A stretch of 5,200 bases of DNA from JAUWKC01 sp035529895. Lineage in GTDB: Bacteria > Planctomycetota > Phycisphaerae > Sedimentisphaerales > Anaerobacaceae. The notes under the pieces are model-generated. The model worked only from the letters and a program-made list of their open reading frames with translations, searched no databases and was not told the DNA's origin. Positions within the stretch are counted from its first letter, which is position 1. Each line of letters starts with the position of its first letter. The position numbers and the translations under genes were made by a program. Where the stretch lies: contig DATKVV010000092.1 in assembly GCA_035529895.1 (NCBI GenBank), positions 1 to 5,200 of the forward strand, read 5' to 3'. This document shows, piece after piece, positions 1 to 5,200 of this stretch.

Positions 1-1024
1 TTACGTCAAAGTCCTCGGCGCCTAATACGGCCGCCGGTATCACACCCCTGCTACCGACATTCAGAGGGTTCGGGCAGCTCCCGGGTTTGATATCGAAGTT
101 GACCGGGATAGTGCACGGACCGGTCGAGACCACCAGATTCAGCGCTGAGCCCGGGTCCACCTCGGTGCCGGCCGGCGGGTTCTGACTGATTACGCTGCCT
201 CCCGGAACAGTATCGCTGCACTCATACTCTGTGGCGCCGACTGTGAGGCCGGCGTCGGTGATGGCGGCGGCCGCATCGGCCTCGGACATGCCGACCACGT
301 CCGGTACAGCAACGCCCTGTGCCTGCACGCCACGCTCGTACACACCAATGACCGATGCACCGGCCGCATCGCCGCTCTGGCCCAGAGGCAACACGCAGTC
401 CCAAAGAGCGACTTCGTCCAGGTTTCCGGGGAAGTGGTTCCTGTTCTGGCGTTTTCCGACGCGAATATCGTAGTTGGCCACGCGCGTGTCCGCCGGGCCG
501 GTGATCATCTCCGTCCCACCGTCAATGTACCCGGTAAGTGTTGAGCCGCTTCTTGTAATCGCCATGTGGTGCCACGAATTATTGCCGTACGTGCCGGAAC
601 TGAGTACGGTCACACCCGCTCCCATACCTTCGTCATCCCACCCTATTGTGCCATTGCCCATCTTCACATCGAGCCCGTAGGTCCCGTCCCAGGTCACCTG
701 CATTACTCTTTGGCCGTGGACTCCCGTATTGAACCAGAAGGACAGGGTGAAATCCCCCAGCGGTATTGAAGATATGGGCGCCACAACAGCGTCGTCGCTG
801 CCGTCGAAATGGAGAGCGTTGCCGCCAAAAACACCTGCGACAAGACTGCCTGCACCCATGCCCCCTTCGAGGTTGCCATTGTTGCCTCCGACCACTTCGG
901 GCGTCATCCCGCCGATGACTTCCTCAAACGGCCAATAAGCGACCGGATCGGCAGCCGTCGACGTGCTGTGCGCCAGCCCCAGCCAAAAGACGGCAACGAG
1001 CACGATACCCACTTTTTTTCTCAT
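1..1024 (-). CDS. Secreted LamG-domain protein with PASTA repeat (3' end outside window)
   Basis: Translating the minus strand from the ATG at 1024-1022 gives 341 uninterrupted codons that run off the left edge, so the C-terminus is missing. An AGGAGGT ribosome binding site (1031-1037) lies 6 nt upstream and fixes the start. Residues 1-25 form a signal peptide (MRKK, hydrophobic core, STSTAA before DP). Residues 26-215 read as a LamG/concanavalin-like jelly-roll: AYWPFEE, ALHFDGSDDAVV, FTLSFWFNT, WHHMAITRSG, GYIDG and the typical closing LDEVALWD (202-209). Residues 238-303 are one PASTA repeat (VPDVVGMSEADAAAAI, then SQNPPAGTEVDPGS). Residues 309-341 begin a DIKPGSCPNPLN-type module seen at the C-terminal side of many secreted bacterial proteins. 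The product is probably exported and binds glycan or cell wall; no catalytic domain is visible in this part. The true C-terminus could carry a sorting signal or an enzyme domain. Domain calls are confident; the biological role is inferred. Confidence 0.9.
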   Translation of the reverse strand, partial: MRKKVGIVLVAVFWLGLAHSTSTAADPVAYWPFEEVIGGMTPEVVGGNNGNLEGGMGAGSLVAGVFGGNALHFDGSDDAVVAPISSIPLGDFTLSFWFNTGVHGQRVMQVTWDGTYGLDVKMGNGTIGWDDEGMGAGVTVLSSGTYGNNSWHHMAITRSGSTLTGYIDGGTEMITGPADTRVANYDIRVGKRQNRNHFPGNLDEVALWDCVLPLGQSGDAAGASVIGVYERGVQAQGVAVPDVVGMSEADAAAAITDAGLTVGATEYECSDTVPGGSVISQNPPAGTEVDPGSALNLVVSTGPCTIPVNFDIKPGSCPNPLNVGSRGVIPAAVLGAEDFDV

Positions 1025-1131
1025 TTTAGTACCTCCTTCTTTTGTTTTCTCGCAATGGTTGAGAAACCTTTTCCCTTTAGCCATTTTGCTAAACATTTGC
1101 CCGGCTGTAGTCGGCGAAGACCGATAGTCAA

Positions 1132-1152
1132 CTTCGTGCAACACGCACGAAG
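1132..1152 (-). promoter_or_regulatory. Perfect 8-bp hairpin in the leader
   Basis: CTTCGTGC (1132-1139) and GCACGAAG (1145-1152) are exact reverse complements around a 5-nt loop. Read on the minus strand this sits about 110 nt upstream of the LamG gene start. It is not followed by a run of T, so it is unlikely to be a simple intrinsic terminator. It could be an mRNA-stabilising or regulatory stem, or a protein-binding inverted repeat on DNA. Confidence 0.4.
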
Positions 1153-1241
1153 GCCTTCACCGTTCTCAAAAATGACTCCGACCCCGCCTTACACAGCCTT
1201 TTAGACTAGACTTTTTTCTCCCGTGACCACACCACCCACTT

Positions 1242-1322
1242 TCACACAAATACTGGCAGCCGCGCGCAAATCACGCTTCCAACGACCGCAACAGAAATCA
1301 GTGAGGTGCCGGCAACCGCCAT
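1242..1322 (-). CDS. Possible 26-aa hydrophobic leader ORF
   Basis: The minus strand reads ATG (1322-1320) to TGA (1244-1242) for 26 residues, beginning MAVAGTSLISVAVVGSVICA. The product is strongly hydrophobic and could be one short membrane segment or a leader peptide. An AGGAG sequence lies only 4 nt before the ATG, which is close for a functional site. The ORF sits between the predicted promoter (1397-1426) and the LamG gene, so it would be on the same transcript. Nothing shows that it is translated; a 26-codon open stretch is expected by chance. Confidence 0.2.
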   Translation of the reverse strand: MAVAGTSLISVAVVGSVICARLPVFV

Positions 1323-1342
1323 ATTACTCCTGCTCCACCTTC

Positions 1343-1389
1343 CTCGCCTTCGACTCCGCCCACAGGCTATACCCGGGCGGGTTGGCGAG
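1343..1389 (-). promoter_or_regulatory. Nested double hairpin at the 5' end of the predicted transcript
   Basis: On the transcribed (minus) strand an outer 6-bp helix pairs CTCGCC (1389-1384) with GGCGAG (1348-1343). An inner 6-bp helix pairs CCGCCC (1380-1375) with GGGCGG (1361-1356) around a 13-nt loop. A 3-nt and a 7-nt strand form the asymmetric internal loop between them. The structure begins within a few nt of the expected transcription start, as in 5' stabilising stems or small regulatory RNA domains. The area is GC-rich, which raises the chance of accidental pairing. One minus-strand frame here also reads a protein-like string ending at TAA (ANPPGYSLWAESKARK is part of it) but has no start codon, so a dispersed repeat or gene relic is an alternative. 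Confidence 0.35.
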
Positions 1390-1396
1390 CCATACT

Positions 1397-1426
1397 ATTT
1401 TATGCCCGCCCCGCCCGCACTGTCAA
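1397..1426 (-). promoter_or_regulatory. Sigma70-type promoter for the LamG/PASTA gene
   Basis: On the minus strand a perfect -35 box TTGACA (1426-1421) is separated by 18 nt from a 5-of-6 -10 box TAAAAT (1402-1397). Just upstream of the -35 box is an A-tract (GGAAAAAACGC on the minus strand), placed like an UP element. The predicted start of transcription is near 1390. It reads toward the LamG gene, whose ATG is about 365 nt away. Confidence 0.65.
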
Positions 1427-1772
1427 GCGTTTTTTCCTCAATTGTTGCCGGTCAGTTGAGGATGGGTCATTCGGTTTGTCGTGCTGAACTCTAACGGGTT
1501 CAAAGAGCCTGTTTTTCAGTGCAAAAACGCCGTTCTGCTTTCTACAGCCATTGAGCGCAATGTTCAAGTGCACAGATTCTTTCGAAAATATTTCTGCGCT
1601 GTGTTTTCAAACAGTTCTTTGTCAGCTTTTCCTGGTCTCAGGGTCTTATTCCGCGTTGGGCTTCTTCTGAGAATCATGAGCGAGGCAAAACCGCCTGAAA
1701 ATCTCCGCCCTCCCAAAAAACTGGCTCACCAGAGCGAGGTGACCGTCCGATCTTCTTAAGCAGGCAGAATGC
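1427..1772. other. Intergenic stretch without a convincing gene
   Basis: Between the two divergent promoters no reading frame has a good ribosome binding site together with recognisable protein sequence. A short plus-strand frame at 1676-1759 (MSEAKPPENLRPPKK..., 27 aa) reads somewhat like protein but has no Shine-Dalgarno and resembles nothing I can name. No IS ends, long repeats or tRNA-like folds were seen. Confidence 0.5.
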
Positions 1773-1801
1773 TTGAGCTTTAACGACAAGTATGATATGC
1801 T
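1773..1801 (+). promoter_or_regulatory. Possible extended -10 promoter for the SUMF1-sialidase gene
   Basis: TTGAGC (1773-1778, 4 of 6 to consensus) is followed after 17 nt by TATGCT (1796-1801, 4 of 6), preceded by TGA, which gives a TGN extended -10. An overlapping alternative -10 is TATGAT (1791-1796, 5 of 6) without a matching -35 box. Transcription would start near 1808 and leave a leader of about 117 nt before the ATG at 1925. The boxes are imperfect, so this is a moderate call. Confidence 0.4.
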
Positions 1802-1928
1802 ACCGGAGAAGAGTCTCAGCGACGTAGTTGAGCAAGGATATAGCATTGTCTATGGAAAATGCCGGGTAAGTTCCCTCTGTGCAACTTCAGCATTTAACCA
1901 ACCTTTATTGGAGGAGACAGTAATATGA
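1797..1928 (+). CDS. Possible 43-aa upstream ORF overlapping the main start
   Basis: An open frame from ATG 1797 encodes 43 residues (MLPEKSLSDVVEQGYSIVYG at the N-terminus) and stops at a TGA (1926-1928) that overlaps the ATG of the next gene in an ATGA arrangement, the usual geometry for translational coupling. The frame is open back to a TGA at 1740-1742, so it could also be the tail of a decayed gene. No Shine-Dalgarno precedes ATG 1797, and the predicted promoter overlaps its beginning, so it would be nearly leaderless. I recognise no family. The overlap with the next start may be coincidence. Confidence 0.2.
   Translation: MLPEKSLSDVVEQGYSIVYGKCRVSSLCATSAFNQPLLEETVI
1910..1916 (+). promoter_or_regulatory. 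Ribosome binding site of the SUMF1-sialidase gene
   Basis: GGAGGAG ends 8 nt before the ATG at 1925. It is a strong Shine-Dalgarno match and favours this ATG over the in-frame ATG at 1937 (residue 5). Confidence 0.85.
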
Positions 1929-4570
1929 GAGAATCGATGTTCCTTACAGTGGCTCTGTTTGTGGCTGTTGCCCCGGCCGGATATGCAGAAATGCCCACGG
2001 AGAAGGAGTTCGTTAATTCCATAGGAATGAAGTTTGTCCGCATCGAACCGGGCACTTTTGAGATGGGCCAGTCCGGCCTGCTGCCTTTTGAGGTTCTGCC
2101 CTATACCGGAGGCCGAGGCGATCGCATGGATACACTCCGGCCCGGTGATTTCGATGAAAAGCCGGTGCATACCGTCAAAATCACGAAGCCCTTCTACATG
2201 GCTGTCTGTGAAGTCACCAATTTTCAGTACGAACTGTTCGATTACAATCACAAACTGGTCCGAGGCAGACAAGATGGCCTTTCGAAGGATGACGACGAGG
2301 CGGTGATATTCGTCAACTGGTACGAGGCCAAGGCCTTCTGCGACTGGCTAAGTGAAAAGGAAGAACTCCCTTACCGACTGCCGACGGAGGCCGAATGGGA
2401 ATACGCCTGCCGTGCAGGTACGACCACAAACTACTATCCAGGTGACATACTACCTCCGGAGTTTTACAAAACCCCAAGGAATGCCAATGGACGGACTGTA
2501 ATCAAGCTTCAAGGTGCACAAAGGCCACCGAACGCCTGGGGCCTTTACGATATGCACGGTAATGTCGAGGAATGGTGTCAGGACTGGTACGGACCGTATA
2601 AAGCCGGCAAACAGACCGACCCGGTTGGTTACATCGACGGTCGTATTCGCGTCACGAGGGGTGGAAGTCACAGCGCACAGGTTTATGACCTGCGTTCGGC
2701 CAACCGGCAGGGAACCGTTCCTGAAGATAAGCATTGGCTGATAGGTTTTCGTCTGGTGCTTGGCGAGCTGCCAAAGAGCAAGCCGCTTGCGGTTCCGCCG
2801 CCGCCGCTTCACCAGCAAAATGTCGTGCAGCGAAGTCTCGAAGAAGTCTCCGAAGGCCCCGACTGCGACAAGCCTTATTTCAAAGGGCCTCGCAGGTATG
2901 TGAATATACCGCGGCAAATGGAAGGTCCCGTTTTTGCCGCACACAACCACAGTCCGGATATGGTTGCCTGCCGCAATGGCGACCTGCTGGCGACATGGTA
3001 TTCGTGTGTTTCGGAGCGTAATCGCGAGATGACCGTTGCGGCCGCTCGACTTCGTTATGGACAGGAGCAGTGGGACCCGGCGTCGCTGTTTTGGGATGGG
3101 CCGGACCGCAACGACGTTGCACCCGGCATGTGGACTGACGAAGACGGGACAATTTACTGGTCCACCGGTTTATCCGCAAGCGAAGGTTACGGTCGGTCTG
3201 CGAAGGTGGCGATGACTTCAACCGATAGCGGCAGAACCTGGTCCAGGCCCAGAATCTCAAACGCCGAACGCAAAAGAGGAATGACGCCGGGTCAGGTAGC
3301 CTTCAAACTTAAAGACGGTACCTGGGTCGGCAACGCCTTTACGCACCTGCTGTTCAGCCGGGATAACGGCCTGAGCTGGACAAATCCCGGCGGTGTTATC
3401 CGAGGAGGGCACGTCTGTGCTGTGCAGCTCAACGACGGCAGGTTCTACGTGTTGACCAGAGGCGAGGAAGTCGGCGGCATGATGGCCTTGAGCATCTCGG
3501 ATGACCTTGGAAAAAGCTATACCTATAGTGCGAGCGAATTCCCTCCTATAGAAGGCGGCCAGCAGTCGGTATTGCTCCGGCTCAAAGAAGGTTCGCTTTT
3601 CTTTGCATCTTTCGCCGACCAGGGAATAATGATTACCGACGCCTCCGGCCAGAAGCGAATGGTTCGGGGACTTTTCTCTGCGGTTTCGACCGACGAGGGC
3701 AAGACCTGGCCCTATAAGAGACTTGTGAGCGACGACGGCCCGGGCCGACCTGTAGAGAGTACCAACGGGGGGCTTTTTATAATGAGCGCGAGCAACTCGG
3801 AATACCAGGGTTATTGCAACGGATGCCAGAGCGCCGACAAGCTGATACACATTATAAGCAGCCGTCAGCACTTCACATTCAACTTGAAGTGGGCAATGAC
3901 GCCGGCGCCCGCTCTGAAGTATCCACCCGTTCGCGTCAAACCAGTAAAAGAAACATTTACCGGTCCGGATTTCGATGCCGACGGCTGGGGCGAGTATCGA
4001 AACTACCAGGGCGGTTTCACCGGCAAAGGCACGTACAAAATCGATTCAGGCGGGCGCCTGAACGGGCTCAACCGCATCGTAGGGGAAGGTTCTTTCGAAG
4101 CCGTTATGGCCTTCGACAATCTGTGTTTCCATCCTCCCGGCGGCGCTTCGTACCCGGGAGTCCTGCTGCGACTAAGGGACACTCGCATACGGAATCTGTT
4201 CTACTATATCGGCCCTGACCAGCTCCAGATTATCACGCTCGACAAACAGCATGATTACGGCAACGGTACTTACGACCGTTCAACTGAAAGTGTGGTCAAG
4301 CTGGATAAACCGCCGAAATCCGCAAAGGTCAAATTCATCTGGACCGAATCGGACCGCCGGCTAAGGGTCTTCTACGGTCTTGACGGGGCCGAACCCACTA
4401 CGGAGATGCCCTATTCCCGCGTCAAAGAGGGCCCAAAAGACGCCGCTGCAGCCGCTCCAACCGGCATCTTCTACGGAAGGCCGTTTAGTGAGACTACCGC
4501 ACTCTATCTGATGGCCGAACACGGTGCCTGTGATATCGATTACTTCGAGCTGCGACCGCTCGAACCGTGA
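1925..4570 (+). CDS. Secreted SUMF1/FGE-like, sialidase-fold and ConA-like fusion protein
   Basis: The product has 881 residues. Residues 1-21 are a signal peptide (hydrophobic FLTVALFVAVA, cleavage after GYA). Residues about 29-280 are an FGE-sulfatase/SUMF1 domain: NSIGMKFVRIEPGTFEMG, KPFYMAVCEVTNFQYELF, PYRLPTEAEWEYACRAGT, WGLYDMHGNVEEW, RGGSHS and HWLIGFRLVL. The two active-site cysteines of true formylglycine-generating enzymes, expected just after RGGS, are absent (A251 and L256 or D255 instead), so sulfatase activation is unlikely. A proline-rich linker (282-295) follows. Residues about 325-655 are a sialidase/BNR beta-propeller with Asp boxes at 432-439 (STDSGRTW), 478-485 (SRDNGLSW), 588-595 (STDEGKTW) and a degenerate one at 525-532. 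The usual RIP motif reads NIP (327-329), so catalysis is uncertain. Residues about 675-881 are beta-rich and probably a concanavalin-like lectin domain. The protein likely acts outside the cytoplasm on glycans. No operon partner is visible; the LamG gene is divergent. Confidence 0.92.
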   Translation: MRESMFLTVALFVAVAPAGYAEMPTEKEFVNSIGMKFVRIEPGTFEMGQSGLLPFEVLPYTGGRGDRMDTLRPGDFDEKPVHTVKITKPFYMAVCEVTNFQYELFDYNHKLVRGRQDGLSKDDDEAVIFVNWYEAKAFCDWLSEKEELPYRLPTEAEWEYACRAGTTTNYYPGDILPPEFYKTPRNANGRTVIKLQGAQRPPNAWGLYDMHGNVEEWCQDWYGPYKAGKQTDPVGYIDGRIRVTRGGSHSAQVYDLRSANRQGTVPEDKHWLIGFRLVLGELPKSKPLAVPPPPLHQQNVVQRSLEEVSEGPDCDKPYFKGPRRYVNIPRQMEGPVFAAHNHSPDMVACRNGDLLATWYSCVSERNREMTVAAARLRYGQEQWDPASLFWDGPDRNDVAPGMWTDEDGTIYWSTGLSASEGYGRSAKVAMTSTDSGRTWSRPRISNAERKRGMTPGQVAFKLKDGTWVGNAFTHLLFSRDNGLSWTNPGGVIRGGHVCAVQLNDGRFYVLTRGEEVGGMMALSISDDLGKSYTYSASEFPPIEGGQQSVLLRLKEGSLFFASFADQGIMITDASGQKRMVRGLFSAVSTDEGKTWPYKRLVSDDGPGRPVESTNGGLFIMSASNSEYQGYCNGCQSADKLIHIISSRQHFTFNLKWAMTPAPALKYPPVRVKPVKETFTGPDFDADGWGEYRNYQGGFTGKGTYKIDSGGRLNGLNRIVGEGSFEAVMAFDNLCFHPPGGASYPGVLLRLRDTRIRNLFYYIGPDQLQIITLDKQHDYGNGTYDRSTESVVKLDKPPKSAKVKFIWTESDRRLRVFYGLDGAEPTTEMPYSRVKEGPKDAAAAAPTGIFYGRPFSETTALYLMAEHGACDIDYFELRPLEP

Positions 4571-5071
4571 CGCCGCAAAGATAAAAAGTGCCGGGTATTA
4601 ATTCTTAGCGGGCTGAGCAAATAAATAACAACTCTAACCAGTCAATGCAGCGGACCATTGACACGGCCGCCGATCTCATACGTTAGCTGTCGGTGAGATT
4701 GATTTGAGGTTGATAAATGAGTGGACTAAAGTTATTTTTAGCCCGGATTTCCCAGATGAAGTCGTGCAAATAAATTGAATTCTGTTAGAATAGAGCTTAT
4801 AGAAGGCTTTAGCTATGACCCATAAATGAAGCGTGAGTTGTAGCATATTAAGCGTGATATGTCGCAAATGAAACGGACAAAAAGGCGGATAAGTCGTTTA
4901 TTTTAAGGTGGTTAGGCGAAAAATCGCAAAAAAGGCATTGAAGGTAAAAGATTGGTATTAAAGAATATAAAGTAGCGAAGCATGAGAAATGGGAGTGATT
5001 AGTATGCCAAGAACAAGCGAAGTCCATGCTTATGGTTTTATTAAAGACAATCTTAGAATTCTCCTTGTGTC
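4571..5071. other. AT-rich intergenic stretch beside a transposase
   Basis: About 37% G+C by hand count over 4681-5040, clearly lower than the preceding gene. No frame shows family features, and the open frames on either strand are short and low in complexity. A 22-nt hairpin lies at 4641-4662, and an 8-nt direct repeat AAGCGTGA occurs at 4829-4836 and 4850-4857 (21-nt period). No intrinsic terminator with a T-run was found after the stop at 4570. The stretch may include the outer end of the mobile element whose transposase ends at 5072, but no terminal inverted repeat can be identified from one end. Confidence 0.45.
4641..4662 (+). repeat. 7-bp perfect inverted repeat downstream of the fusion gene
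   Basis: GTCAATG (4641-4647) and CATTGAC (4656-4662) pair perfectly around an 8-nt loop, about 70 nt after the stop codon. No T-tract follows, so it is at best a weak candidate for the transcript end or a processing stem. Confidence 0.3.
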
Positions 5072-5084
5072 TTATGTTAATTGA
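5004..5084 (+). CDS. Possible 26-aa small ORF
   Basis: ATG at 5004 opens a 26-codon frame (MPRTSEVHAYGF at the start) ending at TGA 5082-5084, with GGGAG 8 nt upstream as a plausible ribosome binding site. It overlaps the 3' end of the antisense transposase by 13 nt. It has no recognisable family and lies in AT-rich sequence; it may be chance. An in-frame ATG at 4989 would extend it to 31 codons. Confidence 0.15.
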   Translation: MPRTSEVHAYGFIKDNLRILLVSYVN

Positions 5085-5200
5085 ACGGCCGGATAACTCA
5101 GCCATTCACGCAAAGACCAAACATGATCGGTCAAACCCGCGACCATTGCAGGTGTTCTCGACAGCCATCGATCATCGCGGTCTTGTACGCGAAGCGTTCT
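5072..5200 (-). CDS. DDE-type transposase, C-terminal part (5' end outside window)
   Basis: The minus strand from the right edge reads 42 codons and then TAA (5074-5072). The sequence contains RTPAMVAGLTDHVWSLREW, which matches the characteristic tail (TPAMAAGLTDHxWSxxEL) of a widespread group of DDE insertion-sequence transposases, normally preceded by the NFxRxHxxLR region; TLRVQDRDDRW here fits the end of that region. The frame is intact up to the edge, so the gene may be complete outside the window, and the element lies mainly to the right. The IS family cannot be assigned from this tail alone. Confidence 0.65.
   Translation of the reverse strand, partial: RTLRVQDRDDRWLSRTPAMVAGLTDHVWSLREWLSYPAVQLT

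Larger units (their letters stand above)
1025..1390 (-). other. Long untranslated leader of the LamG/PASTA gene
   Basis: If transcription starts just downstream of the -10 box at 1397-1402, the minus-strand gene has a leader of about 365 nt. The stretch holds a nested hairpin (1343-1389), a possible 26-codon ORF (1242-1322), a perfect 8-bp hairpin (1132-1152) and a possible long-range 6-bp helix pairing 1193-1198 with 1103-1108 that encloses that hairpin. No T-tract follows any of these helices on the transcribed strand, so no intrinsic terminator is evident. I do not recognise a named riboswitch class. No better promoter was found closer to the start codon. Confidence 0.4.

Noticed and set aside
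809..1204. Plus-strand open frame of 131 codons
   Set aside because: Overlaps the N-terminal coding part and leader of the minus-strand LamG gene, which has a signal peptide, a strong ribosome binding site and domain motifs.
1676..1759. Plus-strand 27-codon frame (MSEAKPPENLRPPKK...)
   Set aside because: No ribosome binding site and no family match; noted only as a possible relic or repeat.
2450..2950. Minus-strand open frame of 166 codons
   Set aside because: Antisense shadow of the SUMF1 domain and linker; no family features.
3257..3871. Minus-strand open frame of 204 codons
   Set aside because: It lies wholly antisense to the sialidase part of the 881-aa gene, whose frame shows clear domain motifs. 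It has no recognisable motifs and is explained by codon bias of the sense gene.
4641..4662. Hairpin considered as an intrinsic terminator of the fusion gene
   Set aside because: No T-run follows the stem, and the 8-nt loop and 7-bp stem of mixed composition are weak for a terminator; kept only as an inverted repeat.
4776..4804. Possible plus-strand promoter (TTGAAT, 17 nt, TATAGA)
   Set aside because: Only 4 of 6 matches in each box within AT-rich DNA and no supported gene downstream; expected by chance.
4829..4857. Direct repeat AAGCGTGA twice, 21 nt apart, considered as a CRISPR or iteron start
   Set aside because: Only two 8-nt copies, too short and too few for an array or iteron set.
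4848..5105. Minus-strand open frame of 85 codons
   Set aside because: Begins inside the transposase tail in a different frame and continues through AT-rich sequence; low-complexity, cysteine- and phenylalanine-rich translation typical of non-coding DNA.

Overview
The window looks like chromosomal or metagenomic DNA from a PVC-group bacterium, most likely Planctomycetota of the Phycisphaerae/Sedimentisphaerales type. This is inferred from its content: secreted LamG-fold proteins, the DIKPGSCPNPLN-type module, and a large secreted fusion of an FGE/SUMF1-like domain to a sialidase fold. The genes are moderately GC-rich (about 58% in one hand-counted 60-base block), gene density is low, and strong Shine-Dalgarno sites precede both main genes. 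The lineage is not proven by any marker gene here.

Layout. Positions 1-1024 (minus strand) hold the N-terminal 341 codons of a secreted protein: signal peptide, LamG/concanavalin-like domain, one PASTA repeat, then the start of a DIKPGSCPNPLN-type module cut by the window edge. Positions 1025-1924 are a long gap between divergent genes. It carries a near-consensus sigma70-type promoter on the minus strand (1397-1426), which implies a leader of about 365 nt before the LamG gene. That leader has a nested two-helix hairpin at its very start, a possible 26-aa hydrophobic ORF and an 8-bp perfect hairpin. A weaker extended -10 promoter (1773-1801) points toward the plus-strand gene. Positions 1925-4570 hold the main gene, an 881-aa secreted three-part protein: FGE-sulfatase (SUMF1) fold, BNR/Asp-box sialidase fold, and a C-terminal beta-rich, probably concanavalin-like domain. 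Positions 4571-5071 are AT-rich (about 37% GC in 4681-5040) with no convincing gene. Positions 5072-5200 (minus strand) are the C-terminal 42 codons of a DDE-type transposase that enters from the right, so a mobile element lies next to this locus.

How they may work together (inference). Both large products have signal peptides and glycan-binding or glycan-processing folds, and they are divergently transcribed. This suits extracytoplasmic recognition or processing of complex, possibly sulfated or sialic-acid-like polysaccharides. The FGE-like domain lacks the two cysteines that define formylglycine-generating activity, so it is more likely a binding or structural module than a sulfatase activator. 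The most interesting items are this fusion with its degenerate catalytic motifs and the structured leader in front of the LamG/PASTA gene. No CRISPR array, rRNA or tRNA was seen.
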